A stretch of DNA of 64,000 nt, from assembly GCF_004801405.1 (NCBI RefSeq), contig NZ_SSOB01000006.1, forward strand, positions 1 through 64,000, given 5' to 3'. The notes under the pieces were generated by a model. The model saw nothing but the letters and a program-made list of their open reading frames with translations, was not told where the DNA came from and did not search any database. Shown here one piece after another: positions 8,052 through 16,304 of this stretch. The position numbers and the translations under genes are program-made. The stretch's first letter is position 1. Every line of letters begins with the position of its first letter. The stretch is from Cohnella fermenti (GTDB lineage: Bacteria > Bacillota > Bacilli > Paenibacillales > Paenibacillaceae).

Positions 8052-9244
8052 TAGAGGAACTTGCCCTTGCGCAGCACGAGCGAGATGCCGCCGATGATGA
8101 ACAGGTAGCGCAGGTCGATCGCCTTCTTCAGCCATGCGGCGACGCGTCCCTTGTACTTCTTGCCGAAGGCAAGGCCGATCGCTTCACCCTTGCCGAGCGA
8201 GGCTACGGTGCCCTTGTTCGAGAAGACGAACGCCTTAGGCGATTGATTGCGGATCGACGCGACGAGGTTATGCGCGCAGTTGACGCCTTGCTGCATCGCG
8301 ATCTGAGCCGTCGGCGGGTACGGGCGGCCCTGCTCGTTGAACATGAGCGAGTTGTCGCCGAGCACGTACACGTTCTCGTGTCCCGGCGCGCGCAGGAACT
8401 CGTCCACCTTGACGCGTCCGCGCATCGTCTCGAAGCCGGCATCCTCGATCAGGCGGTTGCCGCGCACGCCGCCCGTCCAGATGACCGTCTGCGACTTGAT
8501 CTCTTCCCCTTCGCCCACAACGACGCCGTCCGGCGTGCACTCCTTGATCGCCGTTCCGATGCGGAACGTGACGCCCTTCTTCTGAAGCACCTGCATCGCG
8601 TACTCCACGAGCTCCGGATCGAAGCCCGGAAGCGCCGTCGGGGCCGCTTCGACGTTGACGATCTTCACGAGCGAAGGCTCCACGTCGAACTGCTTGCACA
8701 GGTCCGGGATGCGGTCGGCCAGCTCGCCGATGAACTCGATGCCGGTGAAGCCCGCTCCGCCGATGACGAACGTCAGGTAGTCCGTGCGATGCGGCTCCCT
8801 CTTGTAGCGGGCGAATTGGTACTCGATGTGCTCGCGGATGAGGCGAACCGAGTTGATGCTGCGGATCGTAAAGGCGTTCTCCGCCAGTCCCGGAATGCCG
8901 AACGTCTCCGACTCGCCGCCGAGGCCGATGACGAGGTAATCGTACGACAGAGTCCCGTCTTCGAGGATGACCTTGCGATCCTGAGGGCGAATCTGCACAA
9001 CCGTGGACTTCACGAAGTCGATCTTGAACTCGTCGATCAGCTTCGAGATGTTCACGCGCGCGTTGTCGGGGTGGTCCGTTCCCGCCGCCGGCATGTGCAG
9101 ATGCGTCGTAATATAGTGATAATCGTGCTTATTCACCAGGGTAACGTCCGCTTCGTTATAATTCAGCTCTTTCTGCAATCGAAGGGAAGTCAGAATACCG
9201 CCGTATCCTGCGCCTAGAATCACGATTTTTGGAATGCTACTCAT
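8051..9244 (-). CDS. ndh: Type II NADH dehydrogenase (NADH:menaquinone oxidoreductase)
   Basis: A 397-residue flavoprotein of the NDH-2 family that passes electrons from NADH to menaquinone at the membrane surface without pumping protons. It has the FAD-binding GAGYGG near the N-terminus, the second dinucleotide fold [16 protein letters not shown], and the C-terminal FAD motif YVLGDN followed by [11 protein letters not shown]. The basic, hydrophobic C-terminal helices probably dock on the membrane. I prefer the ATG at 9244 (GGATGGG upstream); the ATG at 9256 is possible. A Rex-like site lies 47 bases upstream, as expected for an NADH-sensing control. Confidence 0.93.
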   Translation of the reverse strand: MSSIPKIVILGAGYGGILTSLRLQKELNYNEADVTLVNKHDYHYITTHLHMPAAGTDHPDNARVNISKLIDEFKIDFVKSTVVQIRPQDRKVILEDGTLSYDYLVIGLGGESETFGIPGLAENAFTIRSINSVRLIREHIEYQFARYKREPHRTDYLTFVIGGAGFTGIEFIGELADRIPDLCKQFDVEPSLVKIVNVEAAPTALPGFDPELVEYAMQVLQKKGVTFRIGTAIKECTPDGVVVGEGEEIKSQTVIWTGGVRGNRLIEDAGFETMRGRVKVDEFLRAPGHENVYVLGDNSLMFNEQGRPYPPTAQIAMQQGVNCAHNLVASIRNQSPKAFVFSNKGTVASLGKGEAIGLAFGKKYKGRVAAWLKKAIDLRYLFIIGGISLVLRKGKFL

Positions 9245-9290
9245 GGTTAATCCCATCCAATCCGAGGTTGTGTTTATATCTATTTATCAA

Positions 9291-9308
9291 TTGTGAAAAA
9301 AGACACAA
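9291..9308. promoter_or_regulatory. Rex-like operator upstream of ndh
   Basis: TTGTGAAAAAAGACACAA is an 18-base element matching the Rex consensus TTGTGAA-N4-TTCACAA in the full left arm and the last five bases of the right arm; it also extends to a 7-bp perfect inverted repeat AATTGTG/CACAATT. Rex is the NADH/NAD redox repressor and controls ndh in B. subtilis. Binding is inferred. Confidence 0.6.
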
Positions 9309-9570
9309 TTCCTCTCTGCCCGATCTGAACCTATGCCTCTTCATTTTGAATTCTATCGGCTTTGCGCGCTGTTTTCAAGTTTACATCCTACGAAATTGTT
9401 TGGACAACTCCACAAAAATCGGGGTGAAGTTTTGCCCCTTGTTCCAACAATCGTTCCCAAGCCGTGCTCGGCTATTCCTCTCTCCCCCATTCGGGATTAT
9501 AATTGAGAAAGATTCTCTGAAGGATTCCCATCCCGATGGAAAATGTTAACAACAACGGAGGTTGTCATAC

Positions 9571-10578
9571 ATGAGTGAGAATACGATCGATTCGACGTCC
9601 GCATTGTCCGATGTCCTTATTATCGGCGGGGGCCCTGCAGGCATGTTCGCCGCCTTCTACGGCGGCATGCGGCAGATGTCCGTCACCTTAATTGAAAGTA
9701 TGCCCCAGCTCGGCGGCCAGCTCGCCGCTCTGTACCCGGAGAAATACATTTACGACGTTGCCGGGTTCCCGAAGGTTAAAGCGCAGGAACTGGTCGACAG
9801 CCTGAAGAAGCAGATGAACCACTTCAGCAGCAACGTCGTTCTCGAGGAGAAGGTGCAGTCCGTTCGCAAGCTGGCGGAGCGCCACTTCGAGGTCGTCACC
9901 GACAAGTCCTCGTACCAGGCGAAGTCCATCATCATCACGGGCGGCGTCGGCGCCTTCGAGCCGCGGAGATTGGAACTTCCTGAAGCGCCGAAGTACGAGG
10001 GCGTCAACCTTCACTACTTCGTCAGCGATCTCGAGCGTTACCGCGGGCAGAAAGTGCTGATCAGCGGCGGCGGCGATTCCGCGCTCGACTGGGCGCTTAT
10101 GCTCGAGCCGATCGCCGAATCGGTCACGCTTGTCCATCGCCGCGACAAGTTCCGCGCGCACGAGCACAGCGTCGAGCTGCTTGAGCAGTCTTCCGTCAAG
10201 GTGATCGTCCCGTCCGAGATCGTTCGACTGCATGGCGAAGAGCGCATCGAGCGCGTCGCGCTGTCCGACGTGAAGACGAAGGAGGAGACGCTGCTCGACG
10301 TCGATTCGGTCATCGTCACCTTCGGCTTCATCAGCTCCCTCGGCCCGATCGGCGAATGGGGACTGAACATCGACGGCGGCTCCATCGTCGTCGACTCCCG
10401 CATGGAGACGAACGTCGAGGGCATCTTCGCCGCCGGCGACATCACGACGTACCCCGGCAAGCTTAAGCTGATCGCCGTCGGCTTCGGCGAAGCGCCGACC
10501 GCCATCAACAACGCGAAGGTATACGTCGATCCGAACGCGAAGCTGTCTCCCGGCCATAGCAGCAATATGAAGCTGTAA
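9571..10578 (+). CDS. yumC: Ferredoxin/flavodoxin--NADP+ reductase, YumC type
   Basis: A 335-residue flavoprotein of the thioredoxin-reductase-like FNR class, which moves electrons between NADPH and ferredoxin or flavodoxin. FAD motif [14 protein letters not shown] is at the N-terminus, the NADPH fold is [13 protein letters not shown], and [26 protein letters not shown] closes the FAD site. There is no redox CxxC, which separates it from thioredoxin reductase. The ATG at 9571 follows GGAGG by nine bases. It is divergent from ndh; possible clients here are the radical SAM enzymes MqnE and LipA, by inference only. Confidence 0.93.
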   Translation: MSENTIDSTSALSDVLIIGGGPAGMFAAFYGGMRQMSVTLIESMPQLGGQLAALYPEKYIYDVAGFPKVKAQELVDSLKKQMNHFSSNVVLEEKVQSVRKLAERHFEVVTDKSSYQAKSIIITGGVGAFEPRRLELPEAPKYEGVNLHYFVSDLERYRGQKVLISGGGDSALDWALMLEPIAESVTLVHRRDKFRAHEHSVELLEQSSVKVIVPSEIVRLHGEERIERVALSDVKTKEETLLDVDSVIVTFGFISSLGPIGEWGLNIDGGSIVVDSRMETNVEGIFAAGDITTYPGKLKLIAVGFGEAPTAINNAKVYVDPNAKLSPGHSSNMKL

Positions 10579-10605
10579 GCCGCCTTCGCCGCCTCCACCC
10601 CGACA

Positions 10606-10674
10606 AGAAGGGCATCCTCTTCGGAGCGAACCCGACTCGTGCAGAGTCCGGCTCCTGGAAGGATGCCCTTTTTC
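10606..10674 (+). terminator. Terminator after yumC
   Basis: A long interrupted hairpin: AAGGGCATCCT pairs with AGGATGCCCTT, with inner GGAGC/GGCTCC pairing, followed by TTTTT. Confidence 0.85.
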
Positions 10675-10709
10675 CCAATATGATGCCTGTCATGCGTTTA
10701 TCTGTCTCA

Positions 10710-10859
10710 TCACCCTGCAAGATCTCCCTCGTTCGGAAGCGACAGCTTGCGTCTCTTGATCTCGCTCAGAAGAAGCTCCAGAAATTCCGGATCGAGCTGA
10801 AGAAGAGTCGCATGGGTGTACGCTTCCAACAAGATCTCGTCGGACAGAATCGGAAGCAT
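10710..10859 (-). CDS. sda: Sporulation histidine-kinase inhibitor Sda
   Basis: A 49-residue protein whose start (MLPILSDEILLEAY), middle (LDPEFLELLLSEI) and KRRKLS end follow the Sda family pattern LSDELLIESY...DFIELIENEIKRR. Sda binds KinA-type sporulation kinases and blocks the phosphorelay when replication is initiating or DNA is damaged. Length fits (46-52 residues). The ATG follows GAGAGGG by seven bases. Upstream lies a cluster of DnaA-box-like sequences, matching the DnaA-dependent control known for sda in B. subtilis. Confidence 0.88.
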   Translation of the reverse strand: MLPILSDEILLEAYTHATLLQLDPEFLELLLSEIKRRKLSLPNEGDLAG

Positions 10860-10953
10860 CGATATCCCTCTCTCATCCCTGCTATTGATCGGCTGTTCGC
10901 ATCATAGCATGCGCCTCCGGGAGGGACAAGGGAGCCCGCTATCAACAACAACC

Positions 10954-11037
10954 CGTGTATAAGCTGTTGGCAGAATGTGGGTAATCATCCACACACCGCC
11001 CATAAGCGAGGGGATATTGTGGACGGAATTATACACA
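10954..11037. promoter_or_regulatory. DnaA-box cluster upstream of sda
   Basis: Within 84 bases I see TTATACACA (11029-11037, perfect), TCATCCACA (10985-10993, 8/9), and on the minus strand TTACCCACA (10976-10984, 8/9) and TTATACACG (10954-10962, 8/9), against consensus TTATNCACA. A weaker TGTGGA half-site lies near 11019. The cluster is 95-180 bases upstream of the sda start. Confidence 0.7.
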
Positions 11038-11100
11038 GGGCGTTAACTCCAATGGATTATAAAAAAATATGATGAATTTCTCACCGGTGAACAATTATGC

Positions 11101-11787
11101 TTATTGGGGGCGAGTGTTGACTTCGAGGATCCAGATTCGTCCGTTGCGGTCGATTCCGTAGTCGTATCCGAGCTGCCCGATACCGGGGAACCTCGTCTCC
11201 ATAAGCTGGGTCGCCACACGAGTCAAGTTCCGCATCTCGCCCTTCTTCCGGCGCACCGCCCCGGAGGACAAGGACCGCCGTATCCCCTGCGCAGCCGTAA
11301 GCTGCATGCCCCCGCGGCACAGGTTCGTCACGAACAGCCCTCTGCGCGCCACCCTGCCGACCATGGAGCGGATCGTCCACACTCCGTTCTCCTTCACGAA
11401 CTTCACGCGGTAATCGATCGGCCGCCCGGCAATCGTCGCGAGCCGAATTCCCTTCTGGATCAAGTACCTTCTTCCCCTGCGCTTGCGGTCGATATGCGAC
11501 ACCAGGCCGGAGAACGAGCCGAACGAATGCGTCCTGGCCATGTACGTGCTCCGGTAACCGCCGCCGCTGGCGCTGATCTTCATGACGCCCATGCCGCCGC
11601 CGCCGCGAACCGGCTTGATCACGACCGTTCCGTGGCTTAAGAGCATCGACCGAAGATTCGCAGCCGAATAAAGCCGAGATGGGGGGATATGCCTGGCGAT
11701 GTAAGGGTTGGATCTCAGCGCATTCGTCTTCAGCCACTTGCTGGCAAGCTGGCGTCCCGAGGCAATCGAAGCCATATCCATCCGCAT
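11101..11787 (-). CDS. YheC/YheD family (spore coat-associated) ATP-grasp protein
   Basis: A 228-residue protein resembling the YheC/YheD group, ATP-grasp-like proteins associated with the Bacillus spore coat. It shows TVVIKPVRGGGGMGVMKIS (nucleotide-binding strand and Gly-rich loop), DYRVKFVKENGVW (central acidic strand) and the closing GYDYGIDRNGRIWILEVNTRPQ (metal/ATP-binding Glu and Asn). It is shorter than YheC (about 360) and ends right after the NTRP motif, so the C-terminal extension is absent. The ATG at 11787 follows GAAAGGAGACC. A ligase activity is inferred from the fold. Confidence 0.82.
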   Translation of the reverse strand: MRMDMASIASGRQLASKWLKTNALRSNPYIARHIPPSRLYSAANLRSMLLSHGTVVIKPVRGGGGMGVMKISASGGGYRSTYMARTHSFGSFSGLVSHIDRKRRGRRYLIQKGIRLATIAGRPIDYRVKFVKENGVWTIRSMVGRVARRGLFVTNLCRGGMQLTAAQGIRRSLSSGAVRRKKGEMRNLTRVATQLMETRFPGIGQLGYDYGIDRNGRIWILEVNTRPQ

Positions 11788-11895
11788 GGTCTCCTTTCTC
11801 AATCGTCTACTTATACATACTCGGACAGAAGGACAGGTTCTTGGATGAATGCCGCCGGAGATACGCCCGAATCGGTTCGAATCGGCGAGCTGCGC

Positions 11896-11920
11896 CAATG
11901 TGGTTTTTCACATAAAATCA
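11896..11920. repeat. Single ATGTGG/CACAT palindromic unit
   Basis: AATGTGGTTTTTCACATAAA matches the palindromic core of arrays A, C and D. It lies between the 5' end of the YheC/D gene and the 3' end of the A-type carrier gene. Only one copy is seen here. Confidence 0.6.
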
Positions 11921-11955
11921 TAAAAAATCCATAAAGTAACAAAAGATTGCAACAC

Positions 11956-11992
11956 AAAAACACCGCCCCCCGGTTAAGGAGAACGGTGTTCG
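11956..11992 (-). terminator. Terminator after the A-type Fe-S carrier gene
   Basis: On the minus strand AACACCG pairs with CGGTGTT across a 22-base loop, followed by TTTTG. Confidence 0.7.
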
Positions 11993-12008
11993 AAGTCTGA
12001 TCCGACGA

Positions 12009-12365
12009 TCAGCAATCGCTGTCCGGCTTGCCGGCCGCCGTCTCCGTACGGAACGACGAGCCGCAGCCGCAGGTGCGCGTTGCGTTCGGATTGTTCATGG
12101 TGAAGCCCCCGCCCATGGCGGATTCCTTGAAGTCGATCTCAAGGCCGCGCAGGTAGCGCATGCTCTCCGAATCGACGACAATCTTCAGGCCGCGCACGTC
12201 GAGCACTTGGTCATCCTCGTGCTGTTCGTCGTCGAAGCCCATTCCGTATGAAAAACCGCTGCAGCCGCCTTCCTGTACGCCGATGCGCAAGAACAGGTTC
12301 GGCAACTCCTCTGCCGCAAGCATCTCTTGAATCTTCTCTCCTGCCGATTCGGTAATGGCAATCAT
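12009..12365 (-). CDS. A-type iron-sulfur carrier (HesB/IscA/ErpA-like, YutM-like)
   Basis: A 118-residue A-type carrier that hands Fe-S clusters from the SUF machinery to target proteins. The three ligating cysteines are C35 (GGCSGF), C99 and C101 (CGCGSSF), in the usual spacing. The C-terminus runs about 12 residues past the family core. The ATG at 12365 follows GAAGGAGGGAAT. It has its own sigma-A type promoter and terminator, so it is monocistronic. It matches YutM of the Bacillus yum/yut cluster in sequence type and neighbourhood. Confidence 0.9.
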   Translation of the reverse strand: MIAITESAGEKIQEMLAAEELPNLFLRIGVQEGGCSGFSYGMGFDDEQHEDDQVLDVRGLKIVVDSESMRYLRGLEIDFKESAMGGGFTMNNPNATRTCGCGSSFRTETAAGKPDSDC

Positions 12366-12413
12366 TCGGATTCCCTCCTTCGTGCTGATCGACAATTCGA
12401 CCGTTATGTCTCT

Positions 12414-12442
12414 AGTATACTCCGCAGGCAAATCTCGCTCAA
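12414..12442 (-). promoter_or_regulatory. Sigma-A promoter of the A-type carrier gene
   Basis: On the minus strand TTGAGC (12437-12442), a 17-bp spacer, and TATACT (12414-12419), about 48 bases before the ATG. Confidence 0.65.
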
Positions 12443-12540
12443 GGGCTGTTTGCAGCCGTAAGTCGGCCTGTACGGGCATGGAAGCGGTACATTCGGGCAC
12501 ATTCGCTCATTCGCTGCTTCCCCCCGGCAGAGAATCACAG

Positions 12541-12568
12541 AAAAACCCGGGCCGTCAGGCTCCGGGTT
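12541..12568 (-). terminator. Terminator overlapping the end of the 12555-13013 gene
   Basis: Minus strand AACCCGG pairs with CCGGGTT around an 11-base loop, followed by TTTTT. The left arm is made of the last codons and stop of the gene. Confidence 0.8.
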
Positions 12569-13013
12569 CCTCTTCCTTCCATTCGGCTTCGGCTTGATGC
12601 GGAAGCGCCTTCAGTTCGATGCGACAGCGGAAGCGGCCGTTCTCGCTCACCAGGAACTCCGACAGCTTGCGGAATACTTGCGCCAGCTCGGGGCCAGACG
12701 AGTCGGTATCGATGCCGTAGCGGAACTGGTCGGCCGGCAGGCTTTTGCCCGGATGCCGATCCTCCTCGCGTCCTTCCGTCTCCTTGAGCCGGCGCCATTC
12801 CTTCGAAGGCTCGAATTTGTCCGCCTTGCGGACGAGCTGTTCATAAATGTGCTGCTTCTTGAGCCACATGTAATATTGGATCGGATTGGTCAAGCCCCAT
12901 GCGTTGCTCAGATCTTTTATGGTGTAAGCAGCTCGATACTTCTGCAGCGTTGCAATCTTGTCGGCTTGCTCCATCTGTTCCAGCTCCGAGAGCGGGAGAA
13001 CTTCGGGTTTCAA
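12555..13013 (-). CDS. Hypothetical protein with possible helix-turn-helix segment
   Basis: A 152-residue protein I do not recognise. The N-terminal half is helical and includes YTIKDLSNAWGLTNPIQYYM, which looks like a helix-turn-helix (IKDLSNAWGLT could fill the turn), followed by a basic helix; the C-terminal half is acidic and ends with a beta-strand-like RFRCRIELKALP. It is divergent from mqnE, and a perfect inverted repeat overlaps the mqnE promoter between them. A regulator of mqnE is a reasonable guess, not shown. The ATG follows GGAAGGTGTG. Confidence 0.7.
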   Translation of the reverse strand: MKPEVLPLSELEQMEQADKIATLQKYRAAYTIKDLSNAWGLTNPIQYYMWLKKQHIYEQLVRKADKFEPSKEWRRLKETEGREEDRHPGKSLPADQFRYGIDTDSSGPELAQVFRKLSEFLVSENGRFRCRIELKALPHQAEAEWKEEEPGA

Positions 13014-13130
13014 GAGAACACACCTTCCTTTTTCTACGGATTTAATGTTACTTTAAACATAACCATAAAATGTTTAATATTCAAGTTGATTCCCCTTTTT
13101 CGCATAAAATATACCTGACAAACTTTAGAG

Positions 13131-13164
13131 TTGCCGCGCCTTAGTTAGAAGTTTATACTAACTA
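13131..13164 (+). promoter_or_regulatory. mqnE promoter overlapped by a perfect inverted repeat
   Basis: TTGCCG (13131-13136), 17-bp spacer, TATACT (13154-13159). The inverted repeat TAGTTAG (13142-13148) and CTAACTA (13158-13164), spaced by nine bases, covers the spacer and the -10 box, a typical place for a repressor site. Confidence 0.55.
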
Positions 13165-13293
13165 CAGTTGTTTGCCGAGGGCTTGGGTTGCTAAGTTATA
13201 TTTTTCACAATCAAATGACAGTCATGGAACAATTATGCACAGCGATCATGCAACGATTAATTCGTGATGCACTCATTCAGGAGGTATGCCAAG

Positions 13294-14397
13294 ATGACTC
13301 TTCTCTCCACAGCTTCCGACAGCAGGATGGCGGAGATCGCGGATAAAGTCAGAGCCGGCCAGCGACTGAGCTTCGAGGACGGCGTGTTCCTCTATAAGAC
13401 CGAGGATCTGCTGACTCTCGGACAGCTCGCGAACGAGGTGAATCTGCGCAAGAACGGCAAGAAGGTGTACTTCACCGAGACGATGAGCCTCTACTTCACC
13501 AACGTATGCGAATCCCATTGCGCGTTCTGCAGCTTCCGCAAGGACCAAGGCGAGGAAGGCTCCTATACGCTTACGCCGCAGGAGATGTTCGATTACGTCG
13601 ATCAGCACATTACTCCGACCGCGCGCGAGTTCCATATCGTCGGCGGCCACAATCCGAATGTCCCGTTCGAGTATTACGTCGAGTCCATCCGGTCGCTGAA
13701 GGAGCGTTACCCTAACGTTACCATCAAGGCTTATACGGCCGCGGAGATCGACTTCTACCACCGCATCTCGGGTCTGAGCTATCGCGAGGTTCTGGAGCGG
13801 CTGATGGCGGTCGGGCTCGAATCGCTCACCGGCGGCGGCGCGGAGATTCTGTCGGATCAGTATCGGAACAAGATGCGGGTGGAAAAGGCGGGCATCAAGC
13901 AGTATCTGGAGGTTCATCGCACGGCGCATCAGCTTGGCATGAGGACACCGACGACCATGCTTTACGGCCCGGTGGAATCGGTCGAAGAGCGCGTCCAGCA
14001 CTTGATGCAGTTGCGCGAGCTTCAGGACGAGACGAACGGCTTCCAGGTGTTCATCCCGCTCTCCATGCAGCCGACGAGTCCGAAGGCCGGCATTCGCCGC
14101 CGCAATTCCGCATACGACGATCTGCGGGCGATTGCGATCGGCCGTCTGATGCTCGACAACTTCCAGCACGTGAAGGCGTACTTCATCAATATCGGCACGC
14201 AGTTGACTCAGGTCGCGCTGACGATGGGCGCCTCCGACGCCCACGGAACGATCGTGCGCGAACGCATCAGCCACGCCGCGGGCGCCCTGACGCCTGCCGG
14301 CATTACAAGGGAAGATCTGGTATGGCTGATTAAAGGGGCCGGACGTATTCCGGTCGAACGCGATACCCTGTATAATGAAGTGAAGGTTTATGAGTAA
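13294..14397 (+). CDS. mqnE: Aminofutalosine synthase MqnE (radical SAM)
   Basis: A 367-residue radical SAM enzyme that joins 3-(1-carboxyvinyloxy)benzoate to the adenosyl radical to give aminofutalosine, an early step of the futalosine route to menaquinone. The cluster-binding motif is C72-x3-C76-x2-C79 (NVCESHCAFCSF); EFHIVGGHNPNVPFEYY, the TAAEIDF strand and TTMLYGPVES are typical of MqnE rather than MqnC or CofH. The ATG at 13294 follows CAGGAGG. Other mqn genes are not in the window. B. subtilis makes menaquinone by the Men route, so this marks a Paenibacillaceae-type difference. Confidence 0.88.
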   Translation: MTLLSTASDSRMAEIADKVRAGQRLSFEDGVFLYKTEDLLTLGQLANEVNLRKNGKKVYFTETMSLYFTNVCESHCAFCSFRKDQGEEGSYTLTPQEMFDYVDQHITPTAREFHIVGGHNPNVPFEYYVESIRSLKERYPNVTIKAYTAAEIDFYHRISGLSYREVLERLMAVGLESLTGGGAEILSDQYRNKMRVEKAGIKQYLEVHRTAHQLGMRTPTTMLYGPVESVEERVQHLMQLRELQDETNGFQVFIPLSMQPTSPKAGIRRRNSAYDDLRAIAIGRLMLDNFQHVKAYFINIGTQLTQVALTMGASDAHGTIVRERISHAAGALTPAGITREDLVWLIKGAGRIPVERDTLYNEVKVYE

Positions 14398-14512
14398 AGC
14401 GTGAATTCCGGCGTGAGCGGCTCCGTGGCCGCTCTTTGTTGTGCGTGCAGAGCCGCGAATTCGTCAATAATACGACAAGCGAAGGTCGTTTGGCAGAAGG
14501 AGAAGTGACATA

Positions 14513-15568
14513 GTGAAGAACATCATCGTCCTGGGCGGGGGCTATGGCGGATTGACGGCCGTGCAAGAACTTCTGACAGGCATTCCCGCAGACGTCAGAG
14601 TTACCTTGGTGGACCGGATGCCCTTCGGCTCCCTCAAGACGGAATATTATGCCTTGGCGGCCGGCACGGTATCCGAGCTGGAAGTCCGCGTCGGCTTCCC
14701 CTCTCACCCCCAGCTTCAGATCGTTTACGGCGAGATTATCGGCATCTCCTTCGAGGAGAGGGCCGTTTATCTGCTGAACAACGACCCGTTATTTTATGAT
14801 TCCCTTATCGTCGCGCTCGGGTGCACCGACAACTATCACGGCATCCCGGGAGCCGCCGAATATACGGCCAGCGTTCAGACGCTCGCTTCGACCCGCCGCA
14901 CGTACCAGCTCCTGAACGATGTCCGCCCGTACGGGCAAGTGTCCATCATCGGCGGCGGCTTAAGCGGCGTCGAGGTCGCATCCGAGCTCCGGGAGAGCCG
15001 GCCCGACCTCAATATCCGCATTCTCGACCGCAGCAGCCTGATGTCCGCGTTCCCGACGAGGCTGCAGAAGTACGTCGCCGAATGGTTCTCGGAGCATCAC
15101 GTCGAGCTTCGGTCCGGCATCCACACGAGCCGGATCGAAGGCGGAATTATTTACAACGGCGATGAAGAGATCGTCGGCGATGTCGCGGTCTGGACGGCCG
15201 GCATTCAGCCCGTGAAGCTCGTCCAGGACCTTCAGCTTCCGAAGGACAACCAAGGGCGCCTGATCGTGAACGAATTCCACGAGCTGCCGGACGCCCCCGA
15301 CGTGTTCGTCATCGGCGACTGCTCGAGCCAGCCGTTCTCCCCGAGCGGCCAGTTGGCGCAGGCTCAAGCTCATCAGGTTGTCCAGGTGCTTCATGCCCGT
15401 TGGCACAACAAGACGATCAAGCTTCCCCGCATTCAACTCAAGGGGACGGTCGGTTCGCTTGGCAAGAAGTCCGGCTTCGCTCTTATGGGCAAGACATCGC
15501 TCATGGGCCGAATTCCGCGCATGCTGAAGAGCGGCGTCCTGTGGAAGAGCCGCCGCCACTTCGGATAA
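14513..15568 (+). CDS. NDH-2-like FAD-dependent oxidoreductase (YutJ-like)
   Basis: A 351-residue flavoprotein of the same superfamily as Ndh but clearly divergent from the 8051-9244 protein. FAD fold GGGYGGLTAVQEL is at the N-terminus, the NAD(P)H fold is IIGGGLSGVEVASEL, and VFVIGDCSSQPFSPSGQLAQAQAHQ is the C-terminal FAD motif. B. subtilis YutJ occupies the same position next to yuzB and yutI. The GTG start follows AGAAGGAG. Substrate not certain: it may reduce quinone, or another acceptor. Confidence 0.87.
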   Translation: MKNIIVLGGGYGGLTAVQELLTGIPADVRVTLVDRMPFGSLKTEYYALAAGTVSELEVRVGFPSHPQLQIVYGEIIGISFEERAVYLLNNDPLFYDSLIVALGCTDNYHGIPGAAEYTASVQTLASTRRTYQLLNDVRPYGQVSIIGGGLSGVEVASELRESRPDLNIRILDRSSLMSAFPTRLQKYVAEWFSEHHVELRSGIHTSRIEGGIIYNGDEEIVGDVAVWTAGIQPVKLVQDLQLPKDNQGRLIVNEFHELPDAPDVFVIGDCSSQPFSPSGQLAQAQAHQVVQVLHARWHNKTIKLPRIQLKGTVGSLGKKSGFALMGKTSLMGRIPRMLKSGVLWKSRRHFG

Positions 15569-15578
15569 AGAACAACCG

Positions 15579-15845
15579 TCAGAGATCGTCGAGGAGCTTG
15601 TCGAGGGCGGAACGCTCCGACTCTTGCTCCTTGATCGCTTCCTTGATTCGATCGTACAGCTCATCCGCCTCCGCGGCGAAGACGGACTCCCCGTTCACCA
15701 TCGCATACGGGGACAGATAACATTCGCCGCAGTTGCCGAGGCAGCCGTACTCGATAACGTCGACATCCCCCTCGAGCTCCAGCTTCTCCATGACTTTATC
15801 CGTCCCATGATGCATATTGCTGACGCAGAATTCCACGATGTTCAT
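15579..15845 (-). CDS. yuzB: YuzB family protein (DUF1450)
   Basis: An 88-residue protein of the YuzB/UPF0349 family. It has C7 (VEFCVSN) and a CLGNCGEC cluster (C35, C39, C42), a spacing reminiscent of small thioredoxin-like ferredoxins, so Fe-S or metal binding is plausible but not established. The C-terminal 25 residues form a charged helix. It is convergent with the YutJ-like gene (10-base gap) and divergent from yutI, as in Bacillus. Confidence 0.9.
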   Translation of the reverse strand: MNIVEFCVSNMHHGTDKVMEKLELEGDVDVIEYGCLGNCGECYLSPYAMVNGESVFAAEADELYDRIKEAIKEQESERSALDKLLDDL

Positions 15846-15931
15846 GAGGAATCGTCCTTTCTTTTGCCGAACGTCCGTTTTAATTCGAACGAATGTGTAC
15901 TATAATAGGGTTATGAAAGGAGGGGATGGCG

Positions 15932-16177
15932 ATGAGTGAAACCGCACAAGACACGATTTACGATGAAGTGCTCGAAGTGCTCGACAAACTTCGTCCGTTC
16001 CTGCAGCGGGACGGCGGCGACGTGGAACTGGTCGACGTTGAAGACGGGATCGTTAAGCTGCGCTTGATGGGAGCTTGCGGAAGCTGCCCAAGCTCGACGA
16101 TTACGCTTAAGGCCGGCATCGAACGCGCGCTGCTGGAAGAAGTAGAAGGTATCGAAGAAGTCGTGCAAGTATTCTAA
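15932..16177 (+). CDS. yutI: NifU C-terminal-domain protein YutI (Fe-S scaffold/carrier)
   Basis: An 81-residue NifU-like (Nfu) domain that binds a [4Fe-4S] cluster at a dimer interface and passes it to targets. The motif ACGSCPSS carries both ligands (C49 and C52 from this start), after the family's [13 protein letters not shown] chose ATG 15932, six bases after GGAGGGG; an ATG two codons earlier abuts the Shine-Dalgarno site. A TATAAT at 15901-15906 is the likely -10, with a poor -35. Confidence 0.92.
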   Translation: MSETAQDTIYDEVLEVLDKLRPFLQRDGGDVELVDVEDGIVKLRLMGACGSCPSSTITLKAGIERALLEEVEGIEEVVQVF

Positions 16178-16232
16178 TGCTTGACGATGGCTATACAAGC
16201 TCATTCGGCCGCCTTCGCGGCCGATGAGGCGG

Positions 16233-16278
16233 GCCTTGCCGCACGGAATTCGTTCCGGTCGGCAAGGCTTCTTCTTTT
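16233..16278 (+). terminator. Terminator after yutI
   Basis: GCCTTGCCG pairs with CGGCAAGGC, followed by TTCTTCTTTT. A second hairpin TCGGCCG/CGGCCGA precedes it. Confidence 0.8.
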
Positions 16279-16304
16279 GCTCTCCGCTGCTTTCCCCCTC
16301 TCGC

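Noticed and set aside
10954-11037. Chromosomal origin of replication
   Set aside because: The DnaA boxes are few, no dnaA or dnaN is adjacent and no AT-rich unwinding element is clear; control of sda explains them.
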